21,402 bases of DNA from Acidobacteriota bacterium. GTDB lineage: Bacteria; Acidobacteriota; Blastocatellia; Pyrinomonadales; Pyrinomonadaceae. Positions 10,946 to 18,061 of the stretch are shown here, in pieces. Where the stretch lies: contig JAIVGV010000007.1 of assembly GCA_020201365.1 (NCBI GenBank), positions 1-21,402 of the forward strand, written 5' to 3'. The notes beneath the pieces are model-generated. The model was not told the origin of the DNA and did no database searches. It worked only from the letters and a program-made list of their open reading frames with translations. The position numbers and the translations under genes are program-made. Positions within the stretch are counted from its first letter, which is position 1; the number at the start of each line of letters is the position of its first letter.

Positions 10946-11018
10946 ATGGCAGGTGCTCGATGCTGGATGCCAGTCACCGCCTCGGCTAACATCTAGCACC
11001 TAACACCCGGCATCTTTC
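10944..11018. repeat. Heptad-period hairpin filling the surA-like/patatin spacer
   Basis: The left arm is four 7-nt units (such as AGATGGC 10944-10950 and CGATGCT 10958-10964). The right arm is five units in the complementary sense (such as ATCTAGC 10991-10997 and ACCTAAC 10998-11004). The arms pair imperfectly around a short centre at 10972-10983. The first unit begins inside the TAG stop (10943-10945) of the upstream gene, and the last unit ends two bases before the ATG of the patatin gene. The whole 75-nt spacer is therefore repeat. It could act as a terminator, since the right arm ends CTTTCTT. Confidence 0.75.
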
Positions 11019-11020
11019 TT

Positions 11021-11869
11021 ATGTCGCACGAGTTCAATAATCCCGCTCGCCGTCCGCGCGTCGGGCTCGCGCTCTCGGGCGGCGCGGCGCGCGGCGCGGC
11101 GCACGTCGGCGTCTTGAAAGCCCTCGCCGCGCACAATGTCCCGGTCGACTGCGTGGCGGGCACTTCGGCGGGCGCGCTCGCCGGGGGCGCGTTCGCGGCG
11201 GGGATGCCGCTCGCCGAGATCGAAGCCTTCGCGCGGCGCATGCGCTGGCGCGACTTCGGGCGCCTCACGCTCTCGCGTCTCGGCGTTCAGTCGAACGCGC
11301 GCATGGAGGAGTACGTGCGCGCGCAGTTCCCCGCGACGCGCTTCGAGGATTTGAGACTGCCGTTCGCGGCGGTCGCGACCGATCTCGCGACGGGGCGCGC
11401 GGTCGTCTTCCGCGACCGCGGCGACGTCGCCTTCGCCATCCGCGCGAGCTGCGCCGTCCCCGGCTGGTACGTGCCCGTCGCGGACGAAGGGGGAAGGCAG
11501 CTCGTTGACGGCGGGCTCGTCACGATCCTCCCCGTCGCCGCGGCGCGCGCGCTCGGCGCGGACGTGGTCGTCGCGGTGGACGTGAACTGCGAGGGCGCGA
11601 AGTTCTTAGGCGCGCCGCGCTCCGCCGTCGGCATCATCTTCCAATCAATGATCCACGCGCAGCGCAGCGCCACCGAGCGCGAGCTGCGCGAGGCGGACGT
11701 CTGCGTGTTGCCGAAGGTCGGTCACATCCGCTGGGACGAGATGGCGCGCGCCGGCGAGATGATCGAAGCGGGCGAGGCGGCGGCGCTCGAAGCGCTCCCG
11801 CAGATCGAGCGGCTGCTTGGCGCGGCGCACGCACCGCGCGCCGCACGCGCGTCGCACGGCGACGACTGA
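11021..11869 (+). CDS. Patatin-like phospholipase, RssA-type
   Basis: This is a serine lipid acyl hydrolase of the patatin family. The oxyanion-hole motif SGGAARGAA lies at residues 19-27, the nucleophile elbow GTSAG has Ser49, and the catalytic Asp is in VDGG (Asp163). These are the two residues of the patatin Ser-Asp dyad, in their usual places. At 282 residues it matches the compact bacterial RssA-like subgroup. There is no signal peptide, so it is probably cytoplasmic or peripheral on the inner membrane. LALSGGAARGAAHVGVLKAL is near-consensus. The start ATG 11021 follows a heptad hairpin with no visible Shine-Dalgarno sequence. Its stop is three bases from the stop of acpS on the other strand. 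The true substrate cannot be read from the sequence. Confidence 0.92.
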   Translation: MSHEFNNPARRPRVGLALSGGAARGAAHVGVLKALAAHNVPVDCVAGTSAGALAGGAFAAGMPLAEIEAFARRMRWRDFGRLTLSRLGVQSNARMEEYVRAQFPATRFEDLRLPFAAVATDLATGRAVVFRDRGDVAFAIRASCAVPGWYVPVADEGGRQLVDGGLVTILPVAAARALGADVVVAVDVNCEGAKFLGAPRSAVGIIFQSMIHAQRSATERELREADVCVLPKVGHIRWDEMARAGEMIEAGEAAALEALPQIERLLGAAHAPRAARASHGDD

Positions 11870-11872
11870 CGG

Positions 11873-12292
11873 TCACGAGGATTTTGATCGTGAGGTCGAG
11901 GCGGAGTCGCCGTCGCGCCGTTCGAGGACGACCTGCGCGACGGCGTGCTCCGAGGTGTGCGAGAGCGAGACGTGCGCGCGCGTCGCGCCGGAGAGATCGA
12001 AAAGCTCGCGCGCGCGGTTGCGGAAGTTGATCTTGGGCGCGCCCGCGTCGTCGTTCGTGATCTCGATGTCGTGCCACGCGAGCCCGTCGCGCCAGCCCGT
12101 GCCGAGCGCCTTCATCGCGGCTTCTTTCGCGGCGAAGCGCGCGGCATAATGTTGCGCCGCGACCGCGCCGCGCGAGTCGCAGTAGGCGCGCTCCGCCGCG
12201 GTGAACACGCGCTCGACGAAGCGCGGCGTGCGCGCCAGCGTCTCGCGCACGCGCCCGACTTCGATCATGTCTATGCCGACCGAGACGATCAA
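11873..12292 (-). CDS. acpS: Holo-[acyl-carrier-protein] synthase
   Basis: AcpS transfers the 4'-phosphopantetheine arm of CoA to apo-ACP, making it active for fatty-acid synthesis. The protein opens MIVSVGIDMIEVGRV, the family's N-terminal signature, with metal ligand Asp8. RFAAKEAAMKALGTG supplies the second metal ligand, Glu57. VSLSHTSEHAVAQVV is the conserved C-terminal strand region. The length of 139 residues is typical, with a short Ser-rich tail. The start is TTG at 12292, chosen because it places the invariant first strand correctly; GGGAGA lies just upstream. It overlaps the start of pgeF on the opposite strand by about 26 bp and converges on the patatin gene at its 3' end. Confidence 0.95.
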   Translation of the reverse strand: MIVSVGIDMIEVGRVRETLARTPRFVERVFTAAERAYCDSRGAVAAQHYAARFAAKEAAMKALGTGWRDGLAWHDIEITNDDAGAPKINFRNRARELFDLSGATRAHVSLSHTSEHAVAQVVLERRDGDSASTSRSKSS

Positions 12293-13136
12293 CTCTCCCG
12301 CCGATCTGGAACTAGAACGCGCCGGGTTCTACTGGCGCGCGCGCGGCGACCTGCGCGCCCTCTCCTCGCGCGCGCTCGACGAGGCGGGCTTCGCCAACGC
12401 CTTCTCGACGCGCGCCGGGGGCGTGAGCCCCTTCCCCGAAAACGATCTCAACCTCGCGGGCTTCGACGAGGACGCCGCCGAGAACATCCACGAGAACCGC
12501 CGCCGCTTCCTCTCCCTCCTCGAAGGCGACTGGAAGCTCGAAGCCTGCTGGCAAGTCCACGGCACGCAGGTGCGCGTCGCGCGCTCGACTGAAGAGCCCG
12601 CGCCCGACGCGGTCGGCGAGAGCGAGCGCTGCGACGCGCTGACGACCGACCTGCGGCGCGTGCTCCTCGGCGTCAAGACCGCCGACTGCGTGCCCGTCCT
12701 CCTCGGCGACGCGCCGACGGGCGCCTGCGCCGCCGTCCACGCGGGCTGGCGCGGCACGTCCCGCTCAATCGTCGCCCGCGCGCTCGAAAGAATGAAAGAC
12801 GAGTACGGCACGCGCGCGCAAGACGTCGTCGCGTCGGTCGGACCCGCGGCGCTTTCGTGCTGCTACGAGGTCGGCGCGGAGGTCTGCGAGGTCTTCAAAG
12901 AGAACTTCGCGGCGGGCGCCGACTCGCTCTTCACGCCGACGCGCGACGGTCACGCGCTCGTTGACCTGCACGAGGCGAACCGCCGACAGCTCGTCGCCGC
13001 GGGCGTGCGCGCCGAAAACATCACGCTCGCGCCGCTCTGCACGATGTGCCGCACCGACCTCTTCTTCTCCTACCGCCGCGAGAAGAAAGTGCACGGTCGC
13101 ACGGGTCGCCTGCTCGGCGTCGTCGGTCGGCGCTGA
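12267..13136 (+). CDS. pgeF: Peptidoglycan editing factor PgeF (YfiH / multicopper polyphenol oxidase family)
   Basis: PgeF-type proteins remove mis-incorporated amino acids from peptidoglycan precursors. Older annotation calls them laccase-domain or purine-nucleoside-processing proteins. Family marks are FSTRAGGVS near the N-terminus, QVHGTQV, KTADCVPVLL, AAVHAGWRGT, CCYEVG, and CTMCRTDLFFSYRRE near the end. The HG, DC and HAGWRG histidines and cysteines are the conserved metal and active-site residues. About 289 residues from ATG 12267 is slightly longer than usual; ATG 12273 is equally possible. The longer frame back to 12201 is rejected because it would run deep into acpS and adds only Arg/Ser-rich sequence. 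The start overlaps the divergent acpS start, so the two must share control DNA lying inside each other's coding regions. Confidence 0.92.
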   Translation: MSMPTETINSPADLELERAGFYWRARGDLRALSSRALDEAGFANAFSTRAGGVSPFPENDLNLAGFDEDAAENIHENRRRFLSLLEGDWKLEACWQVHGTQVRVARSTEEPAPDAVGESERCDALTTDLRRVLLGVKTADCVPVLLGDAPTGACAAVHAGWRGTSRSIVARALERMKDEYGTRAQDVVASVGPAALSCCYEVGAEVCEVFKENFAAGADSLFTPTRDGHALVDLHEANRRQLVAAGVRAENITLAPLCTMCRTDLFFSYRREKKVHGRTGRLLGVVGRR

Positions 13137-13221
13137 GATTCGCGAAGCCGTCAAGGCCGCCTCGTCATCATCGCCCGGCTGTCGTGCTTCGCGTGCTGCG
13201 CGTCGGGTCTCGAAGACGGGC

Positions 13222-13249
13222 TTGACTTTAGTCTTTTCCAAGTTACCAT
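13222..13249 (+). promoter_or_regulatory. Possible sigma-70-type promoter before the methyltransferase gene
   Basis: TTGACT (13222-13227, one mismatch to the -35 consensus) and TACCAT (13244-13249, two mismatches to TATAAT) are 16 bp apart, in a locally AT-richer patch of an otherwise very GC-rich window. A transcript would start near 13256, about 45 nt before the proposed CTG start. No other convincing promoter lies in the 13137-13300 spacer, which is otherwise unremarkable. Confidence 0.4.
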
Positions 13250-13300
13250 TCAAGCCGCTTTCACGACGCGCGATCTGATTCACGCGAGCCCGCGACGATT

Positions 13301-14137
13301 CTGAAAACGACGAACAAAAAAACTGCGAGCCGACGAACCGCCCGCGGAGATTCCCGCCCGTCGCCGTTCTTCGTTGATGACGAGGCGGCGATCCGTCTCT
13401 ACCGCGGCGACGCCCTCGATCTGCTGCGGCGCGCGCGCGGCGGTGTCGTCGATCTCGTCTTCGCCGATCCGCCTTACTTCCTGTCGAATGACGGCGTCAC
13501 GTGCCAGTCAGGTCGGATGGTGAGCGTGAACAAGGGGCGTTGGGATCGTCTGTCTGATGCGCGAGAGATGCACGAGTTCAACCTCGCGTGGCTGGCGGAG
13601 TGCCGTCGGCTGCTGAAACCGACGGGTACGATCTGGGTGTCGGGCACGTCGCACAACATCCACAGCGTCGGCTACGCGCTCCAGACGCTCGGCTTCAAAA
13701 TCCTGAACGACGTGGCGTGGCTCAAGACCAACCCGCCGCCGAACCTCTCGTGCCGCTACTTCACGCACGCCACCGAGACGCTCATCTGGGCGCGGCGCGA
13801 CGAGACGGCGAAACACAAGTTCAACTACGCGGAGATGAAGCGCGCGAACGCGGGCAAGCAGATGCAGTCGCTGTGGCGCATCGGTGCGCCGTCCGCGCGC
13901 GAGAAGCGCTACGGCAAGCACCCGACGCAGAAGCCGGAAGCGTTGATTGAGCGAATCCTGCTCGCCTCGACGGACGCGGGCGATCTCGTCGTCGATCCGT
14001 TCTGCGGATCGGGCACGACCGCCGTCGCGTGCGCGCGGCTGGGGCGTCACTTCGCGGGCTTCGAGCTGGACGCGAATTATCTAAAAGTCGCGGCGAAGCG
14101 GATTAAGGACGAGTTGAGGTCGCCGCGGACTCGCTGA
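13301..14137 (+). CDS. Orphan site-specific DNA methyltransferase (beta-class, adenine-type DPPY motif)
   Basis: This S-adenosylmethionine-dependent DNA methyltransferase has its motifs in beta-class order: the catalytic motif DLVFADPPYFLSNDG first (DPPY encoded near 13460), then the SAM-binding motif VVDPFCGSGTTAVA near the end. The NKGRWDR, GTIWVSGTSHNIH and KHPTQKPEALIERIL segments are typical of small type II/orphan N6-adenine enzymes related to DpnA and CcrM. The frame is open from 13232, but there is no ATG, GTG or TTG in it before GTG 13517, which lies after the DPPY motif. Translation must therefore start upstream, most likely at CTG 13301 (or ATT 13298), giving 278 residues. Seven A at 13316-13322 could also hide an indel. 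No restriction endonuclease gene is adjacent. The recognition site is unknown. Confidence 0.85.
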   Translation: MKTTNKKTASRRTARGDSRPSPFFVDDEAAIRLYRGDALDLLRRARGGVVDLVFADPPYFLSNDGVTCQSGRMVSVNKGRWDRLSDAREMHEFNLAWLAECRRLLKPTGTIWVSGTSHNIHSVGYALQTLGFKILNDVAWLKTNPPPNLSCRYFTHATETLIWARRDETAKHKFNYAEMKRANAGKQMQSLWRIGAPSAREKRYGKHPTQKPEALIERILLASTDAGDLVVDPFCGSGTTAVACARLGRHFAGFELDANYLKVAAKRIKDELRSPRTR

Positions 14138-14140
14138 GTC

Positions 14141-14722
14141 TTACTTCCTGCGACCGCCGCCGAAGAACTGCCGGTTGATCTGCTTGACCTGATCGCTGGC
14201 CGAAACGACCGCGATGGGCATGGTGATCTCGCGGGTCTGGGGCGGGTAGCAGACCTCGTCGTTGCAGGCTTGGTAGCGGACGCGGGCGCGAAGCTCCGTC
14301 TCGCCGGTCTGGAAGTTCGGGGGGAAGGTGACGTTGAAGCGCAGGATAGCCCGACCCTCGTAGAGCGCGAGCGGGTCGTCGGAGAATTTGAGCTTGCGCA
14401 CGGTGCCGCGCGGGAAGGCAACGGCGCCGACGCGCGCGCCTTCGGGGGCGTCGAGCTTGACGGTCGTGGGGATCGAGAACTTGTTGCCGACCTTGTTGGC
14501 GTTGATGTGGTAGCCGGAGGGGACGTCGATCACGATCACGGCTTGCACGGCGCGCCCCTGCTGCGCGCGGTTGACGGCGTAGAAGCCTTTCACGTCCACG
14601 TCAGCCTGCGCGCGCGCGACGCCCGCGGCGGCGAAGCAGACGATGAGCGCGGGGAGCGCGAGCCGGAGCGCGCGGCGGAGAAGGTCGGTTCGGGTCGTCG
14701 TTTCGTTAGTCGTGCGTGTCAT
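14141..14722 (-). CDS. Stand-alone DsbD N-terminal (alpha) domain-like secreted protein
   Basis: This is a periplasmic redox protein resembling nDsbD, the domain that passes electrons from DsbD to DsbC, DsbG or CcmG. The signal peptide has core RLALPALIVCFAAAGVARA. The mature part has the immunoglobulin-like pattern GYHINANKVG, FPRGTVRKLKF, LRFNVTFPP and RYQACNDEVCYPPQ. The cysteine pair in CNDEVC corresponds to the reactive pair of DsbD-alpha (consensus YQxCxxxxCYPP). The protein ends without any transmembrane region or thioredoxin-like gamma domain, so its electron donor must be encoded elsewhere. ATG 14722 is preferred because AAGGA lies just upstream; GTG 14734 is in frame and would add four residues. 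Its stop is three bases from the methyltransferase stop. The stop of rlmN is about 80 nt upstream on the same strand. Confidence 0.85.
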   Translation of the reverse strand: MTRTTNETTTRTDLLRRALRLALPALIVCFAAAGVARAQADVDVKGFYAVNRAQQGRAVQAVIVIDVPSGYHINANKVGNKFSIPTTVKLDAPEGARVGAVAFPRGTVRKLKFSDDPLALYEGRAILRFNVTFPPNFQTGETELRARVRYQACNDEVCYPPQTREITMPIAVVSASDQVKQINRQFFGGGRRK

Positions 14723-14736
14723 CTCGTCCTTCACTT

Positions 14737-14764
14737 AAATCTCGGACTTCAAATTTCAGATCGC
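14737..14764. repeat. Heptad-period array upstream of the DsbD-alpha-like gene
   Basis: Four 7-nt units run in register: AAATCTC (14737-14743), then one ending ACTTC, then AAATTTC (14751-14757), then one beginning AGATC. On the minus strand they read as RAATTTGA-like units leading into the gene start. AAATTT is itself self-complementary, and ATCT...AGAT can pair, but the fold is weak. This is the only AT-rich member of the family here, so it could also contribute to a promoter. Confidence 0.55.
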
Positions 14765-14802
14765 AACCGCGCCGGCTCCCGCGCGCGCCGCGATTCCACA
14801 AC

Positions 14803-15903
14803 TCACCGCGTCAATTGATGCACGAGGGCGGCGCTGAGGTTGTTCGCTTGCGTGCGCGCGGCGAGCTGGCCGCAGGCGGCGTAGATGTCGCGCCCGCGCG
14901 GGCGGCGCACAAACGCGCGGACGCCTTTGCGCTCCAGAATCTCTTTGAAGCGCTCGACCCGTTCGGGCGGCGAGGGCTGGTAGGGCAAGCCCTCCGCCGG
15001 GTTGTGCGGGATTAAATTCACCTTCGCGCTGAGCCGGTGGCGGTTGAGCAGGTTCGCCAACTGCCGCGCGTGCTCTTCGCGGTCGTTGACGCCGTCGAGC
15101 ATGACGTACTCGAAGGTGAAGCGCTCGCCGGGCTTGAGCGACTTCTCGAACTCCTTGCAGGCGGCGAGCAGCTCGTCCAGGTTCCAGCGCTTGTTGATCG
15201 GCATCAGCTCGTCGCGCAGCTCGTCGGTCGGCGCGGCGAGCGAGACGGCGAGGTGCGGTCGGTCTGGCTCGCGCGCCAGCTCGCGTATCTTCGGGGCGAG
15301 CCCCGCGGTCGAGACCGTGACGCGGTTCGGGACGATGTGCAAGCCGTCCTCCGCAGCCATGACGCGCAGCGCCTTCAGCAGCGAGTCATACGCGAGCATC
15401 GGCTCGCCCGCGCCCATCGCGACGAGGTTCGTGCCGCGCGGCGCGCGGACTCCGACGCCGTATGCGTCGTTCAAGGCGACGACGATCTGCTCGACGATCT
15501 CTCCGGCGGTGAGCGTGCGAAGTAAGCCGAGCTTCGCCGTCAGGCAGAAGCTGCACTGCAGCGGGCAGCCGGACTGCGACGAGAAGCAGATCGTGTCGCG
15601 CCGCTCTTCGGGGATGAAGACGGTCTCGACGGGGAGGCCGTCATGCGTCTTCATCAGGTAACGGCGCGTGCCGTCCGCTGAGATGTAACGCGATTCGACT
15701 GCCAGCGTCGAAGCCCTCGCGCGCTCGGCGAGCGTCGCGCGAAGCTCCTTCGGCAAGTCCGTCATCTCGTCGAAGGAGCGCAGGCGGCGTCGGTGCAGCG
15801 CGGCGAAGATTTGGCGCGCGCGGTAGTCGGGCTCGCCCAAGCCGCGCGCGAACGCGCGCAGCTCGTCCCCAGTCAGCCCCGTCAGGTGCACCGGCTCGCT
15901 CAT
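14803..15903 (-). CDS. rlmN: 23S rRNA (adenine(2503)-C(2))-methyltransferase RlmN
   Basis: RlmN is a radical-SAM enzyme that methylates C2 of A2503 in 23S rRNA and of A37 in some tRNAs. The iron-sulfur cluster motif is CPLQCSFC with Cys113, Cys117 and Cys120 (CxxxCxxC). The mechanistic cysteine that carries the covalent intermediate lies in DIYAACGQLAA (Cys344), as in E. coli (Cys355). GAGEPMLAYDSLLKAL is the SAM-binding GEP motif, and VSLAAPTDELRDELMPINKR is conserved. The length of 366 residues is typical. The start is ATG 15903 with AGGGCG immediately upstream. The AT-rich TAAAAT (minus strand, 15913-15918) in the 88-nt divergent spacer toward yceH could be a -10 element but would leave almost no leader. 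Confidence 0.96.
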   Translation of the reverse strand: MSEPVHLTGLTGDELRAFARGLGEPDYRARQIFAALHRRRLRSFDEMTDLPKELRATLAERARASTLAVESRYISADGTRRYLMKTHDGLPVETVFIPEERRDTICFSSQSGCPLQCSFCLTAKLGLLRTLTAGEIVEQIVVALNDAYGVGVRAPRGTNLVAMGAGEPMLAYDSLLKALRVMAAEDGLHIVPNRVTVSTAGLAPKIRELAREPDRPHLAVSLAAPTDELRDELMPINKRWNLDELLAACKEFEKSLKPGERFTFEYVMLDGVNDREEHARQLANLLNRHRLSAKVNLIPHNPAEGLPYQPSPPERVERFKEILERKGVRAFVRRPRGRDIYAACGQLAARTQANNLSAALVHQLTR

Positions 15904-15991
15904 CGCCCTTCGATTTTAACATCAGGGCGGGCGGGCATCACAGCCGACGCGGGCGTGCGGGGCGGCGCGGCGACGTTGTAAGCTGTGTGCG

Positions 15992-16681
15992 ATGACGACA
16001 TTTTCGGAAGGGACGCGCTTGAGCGCGGAGGAGGCGCGCGTCGTGGGCGCGCTCGCCGAGAAGCAGTTGGCGACGCCGGACTATTACCCGCTGACGCTGA
16101 ACGCGCTGGTGAACGCGTGCAACCAGATTTCGAACCGCGACCCCGTCGTCTCTTACGACGAGCGGACGGTCGCGGCGGCGATAGAGAGTCTGCGCGCGCA
16201 GGGACTGGCGCGCGAGGTGCGCACCGCCGACGGGCGCGTGCCGAAGTACCGGCACGTTCTGGACGAGGCGCTGGGCTTGAGCAAGGCGGAGCTGGCGCTG
16301 CTTTGCGTGCTGCTGTTGCGCGGGACGCAGACGCCGGGCGAGCTGCGCGGGCGCACGGAGCGGCTGTACCCTTTCTCCGGCACGCAGTTCGTCGAGTCGG
16401 CGCTCGAAGGGTTGATGTCGCGCGAGGGGCGCGCGCCGCTGGTCGTCAAGTTGCCGCGCGCGGCGGGGCAGAAGGAGTCGCGCTACGCGCAGCTGCTGAC
16501 GGGCGAGGTGAAGTTTGAAGAGCAGGAGGCGACGGCGGGCGCGGGCGCGGCGACGACCGCGCGCGCGTCGCGCGTTGACGGCGAGCGCGTCGCGCGGCTC
16601 GAAGAGGAGTTGGGCGCGCTGCGCGCGGAGCTCGAGGGGCTGCGCGAGCAGTTCGCGGAGTTCAAGAGGCAGTTCGAGTGA
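15992..16681 (+). CDS. YceH-family (DUF480) protein
   Basis: This belongs to the YceH/DUF480 family, two tandem winged-helix-like domains whose function is not established. The opening LSAEEARVVGALAEKQLATP, the DYYPLTLNALVNACNQ segment and NRDPVVSYDE are the family signature. A second domain follows with LSKAELALLCVLLLRGTQTP, GELRGRTERLYPF and KLPRAAGQKESRYAQL. After residue 175 comes an Ala-rich linker, then a heptad coiled coil ERVARLEEELGALRAELEGL through FKRQFE. Coiled coils at this end are seen in other members. The start is ATG 15992. The TGA stop overlaps the GTG start of the SET-domain gene by four bases, so the two are translationally coupled. It has no signal peptide, so it is cytoplasmic. 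Confidence 0.9.
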   Translation: MTTFSEGTRLSAEEARVVGALAEKQLATPDYYPLTLNALVNACNQISNRDPVVSYDERTVAAAIESLRAQGLAREVRTADGRVPKYRHVLDEALGLSKAELALLCVLLLRGTQTPGELRGRTERLYPFSGTQFVESALEGLMSREGRAPLVVKLPRAAGQKESRYAQLLTGEVKFEEQEATAGAGAATTARASRVDGERVARLEEELGALRAELEGLREQFAEFKRQFE

Positions 16682-17184
16682 GCATGAGTGTGAGAGGGAA
16701 GCGCAAAGGGGACGGGAAGGCGCGCGCGGCGGGCGTCGAGAATTTAGCGCCGGGCATCCGCGTCGGCAGATCGAAGATCGACGGGCGCGGGTGCTTCGCG
16801 ACGCAGAGGTTCGAGAAGGGGCGGAAGATCGTCGAGCTGGTCGGCGAGCGCGTCTCGCGCGTCGAGGCGGCGCGCCGGATGCGGGGCAGGCGCCGTCTGC
16901 ACATCTGCGGGATAGATTCCTACTGGGGCATTGACAGCAGCCGCGGCGGCAACGGCTCGCAGTTCGTCAACCACTCGTGCCAGCCCAACGCCTTCATCCG
17001 CATCATCCGCGAGCACATCATCTTCTTCGCCCTGCGCGACATCGAGCCCGGCGAGGAGCTGACGCTCGACTACATGGACTCCTACCACCCGGACGACTAC
17101 CCGTGCCGCTGCGGCGTCGAGAACTGCCGCGGCACGATCAACCTCGTGAAGGGGAAACGACGAAGTCGGGACGACGGGCGATGA
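16678..17184 (+). CDS. SET-domain protein-lysine methyltransferase
   Basis: This small SAM-dependent lysine methyltransferase has the complete SET fold. The N-SET motif IDGRGCFATQRFEKG lies at residues 34-48, NHSCQPN at 98-104 (SAM and pseudoknot) and GEELTLDY at 125-132 with the catalytic Tyr132. A post-SET zinc cluster CRCGVENCRGTI follows (Cys143, 145, 150). A basic tail (KRRSRDDGR) follows. GTG 16678 is favoured as the start because AAGAGG at 16664-16669 is eight bases upstream; ATG 16684 is the alternative. The gene overlaps the yceH stop by four bases. Its last six or so codons lie inside the left arm of a heptad hairpin, so the tail may be repeat-derived. The target protein is unknown. 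SET enzymes are scattered among bacteria and are classically discussed as eukaryote-like. Confidence 0.93.
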   Translation: MSMSVRGKRKGDGKARAAGVENLAPGIRVGRSKIDGRGCFATQRFEKGRKIVELVGERVSRVEAARRMRGRRRLHICGIDSYWGIDSSRGGNGSQFVNHSCQPNAFIRIIREHIIFFALRDIEPGEELTLDYMDSYHPDDYPCRCGVENCRGTINLVKGKRRSRDDGR

Positions 17185-17238
17185 AGTAAGAGCGAGTCGT
17201 CTTCACTTCACCGTTCATCGCCCCGACTTCATACTTTT
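17162..17238. repeat. Heptad-period hairpin between convergent genes (SET and BON)
   Basis: The 26-nt arms 17162-17187 and 17205-17230 match at 21 of 26 positions in inverted orientation. Both arms share the ends GAAGTCGGG and TGAAGT. Units run in a 7-nt register (GAAGTCG at 17162, GGGCGAT at 17176, CACTTCA at 17204, GACTTCA at 17225). All five mismatches are transitions, and two of them would be G-U pairs in the plus-strand RNA. The left arm contains the last codons and TGA of the SET gene; the BON gene ends eight bases beyond the array at 17246. The place and shape fit a bidirectional terminator, with CATACTTTTCTT after the right arm. Confidence 0.85.
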
Positions 17239-17245
17239 CTTCCCC

Positions 17246-17839
17246 TCACCTGATTCGCTCGTTCGCGACCTCCAACTGATTGTCCACGGCGAAGGAGCCG
17301 GGCACGGTGCGCGCGCGCATGTAGGCGAGCTGGCTGTCGGCGCGCGAGTCCACGACGCCCTTGAGCGTGACGCGCCCGCGGCTGACGATGATGTGGATCG
17401 GCGGCACGGCGCGCTCGGCGTAGCGGAAGAGCGGCGAGTTGAAGTTGTAGATCGCGCGATAGAGACGCTGGCGCAGCCGGTCGTCGTTCGGCGAGAGCGG
17501 CAGCACCTCGATCTGGTTGTTCACGCTCGTCACGCCATCTATGTCGCGCAGCCGCGCCTCGGCGTCCGACTTCGTCGTCGGGCGCACGACCTCGCCGCGC
17601 AGCGTCACCGAGCCGTCGGGCATGACCTGCCCTTCGAGCCAGTCGAAGACGCCGTAGTAGGGCAGCGTCACGAGGGCGTGGCGCGCCTCCTCGGCGAGGC
17701 GTACCTGCGTGCGCCGCTCGTTTTCGGCGACGCGCTGACCCGTCGGCGACTGCGCGGACGAGACCGCGGCGCAGGCGGCGAGAGCGACGAACGCGAGCGA
17801 GACTCTGAAGACGAAACCGCGTGTGAAGTTCGAACGCAT
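17246..17839 (-). CDS. Secreted protein with two BON domains
   Basis: This is a periplasmic or outer-membrane-associated protein; BON (OsmY/nodulation) domains bind phospholipid surfaces. The signal peptide covers residues 1-29 (FVFRVSLAFVALAACAAVSS, then AQ). The first BON domain is at about residues 45-115, with the hallmark VTLRGEVVRPTTKSDAEARL and GVTSVNNQIEVLP. The second is at about 120-195, with HIIVSRGRVTLKGVVDSRAD, then a core ending VDNQLEVA. The product is 197 residues, like OsmY. The start is ATG 17839. A 244-nt spacer separates it from the kinase gene; it is GC-rich with a T7 tract at 18008-18014, and I see no convincing promoter hexamers in it. The pairing with envelope-stress genes next door fits an OsmY-like stress role, but that is inference. 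Confidence 0.9.
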   Translation of the reverse strand: MRSNFTRGFVFRVSLAFVALAACAAVSSAQSPTGQRVAENERRTQVRLAEEARHALVTLPYYGVFDWLEGQVMPDGSVTLRGEVVRPTTKSDAEARLRDIDGVTSVNNQIEVLPLSPNDDRLRQRLYRAIYNFNSPLFRYAERAVPPIHIIVSRGRVTLKGVVDSRADSQLAYMRARTVPGSFAVDNQLEVANERIR

Positions 17840-18061
17840 GGACTTATCCCTCCCTCCGAAAAGAACTGCGCGCGCGCACGGCGGGGCGCGAAGGCTTGTA
17901 AGCGCAGGCTGTGTTCTTGCCGAAAGGGAAAGCTTAACGGTTGCCGCGCGCGCGGGCGGTACGGGGGCGGACGCGGGCGGCTCTAATTGCTTTGCGAAGG
18001 TGTGAAGATTTTTTTGTGGCGGCGCCCGGTCTCGTCGGCGCGAAGTCGTGCGGCTCGTCTC

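Noticed and set aside
12201..12266. Longer N-terminus for pgeF
   Set aside because: The extension is Arg/Ser/Thr-rich sequence deep within antisense acpS and has no family similarity. ATG 12267 or 12273 is better.
13517..14137. Methyltransferase starting at GTG 13517
   Set aside because: This start would omit the catalytic DPPY motif, which is encoded in the same frame just upstream.
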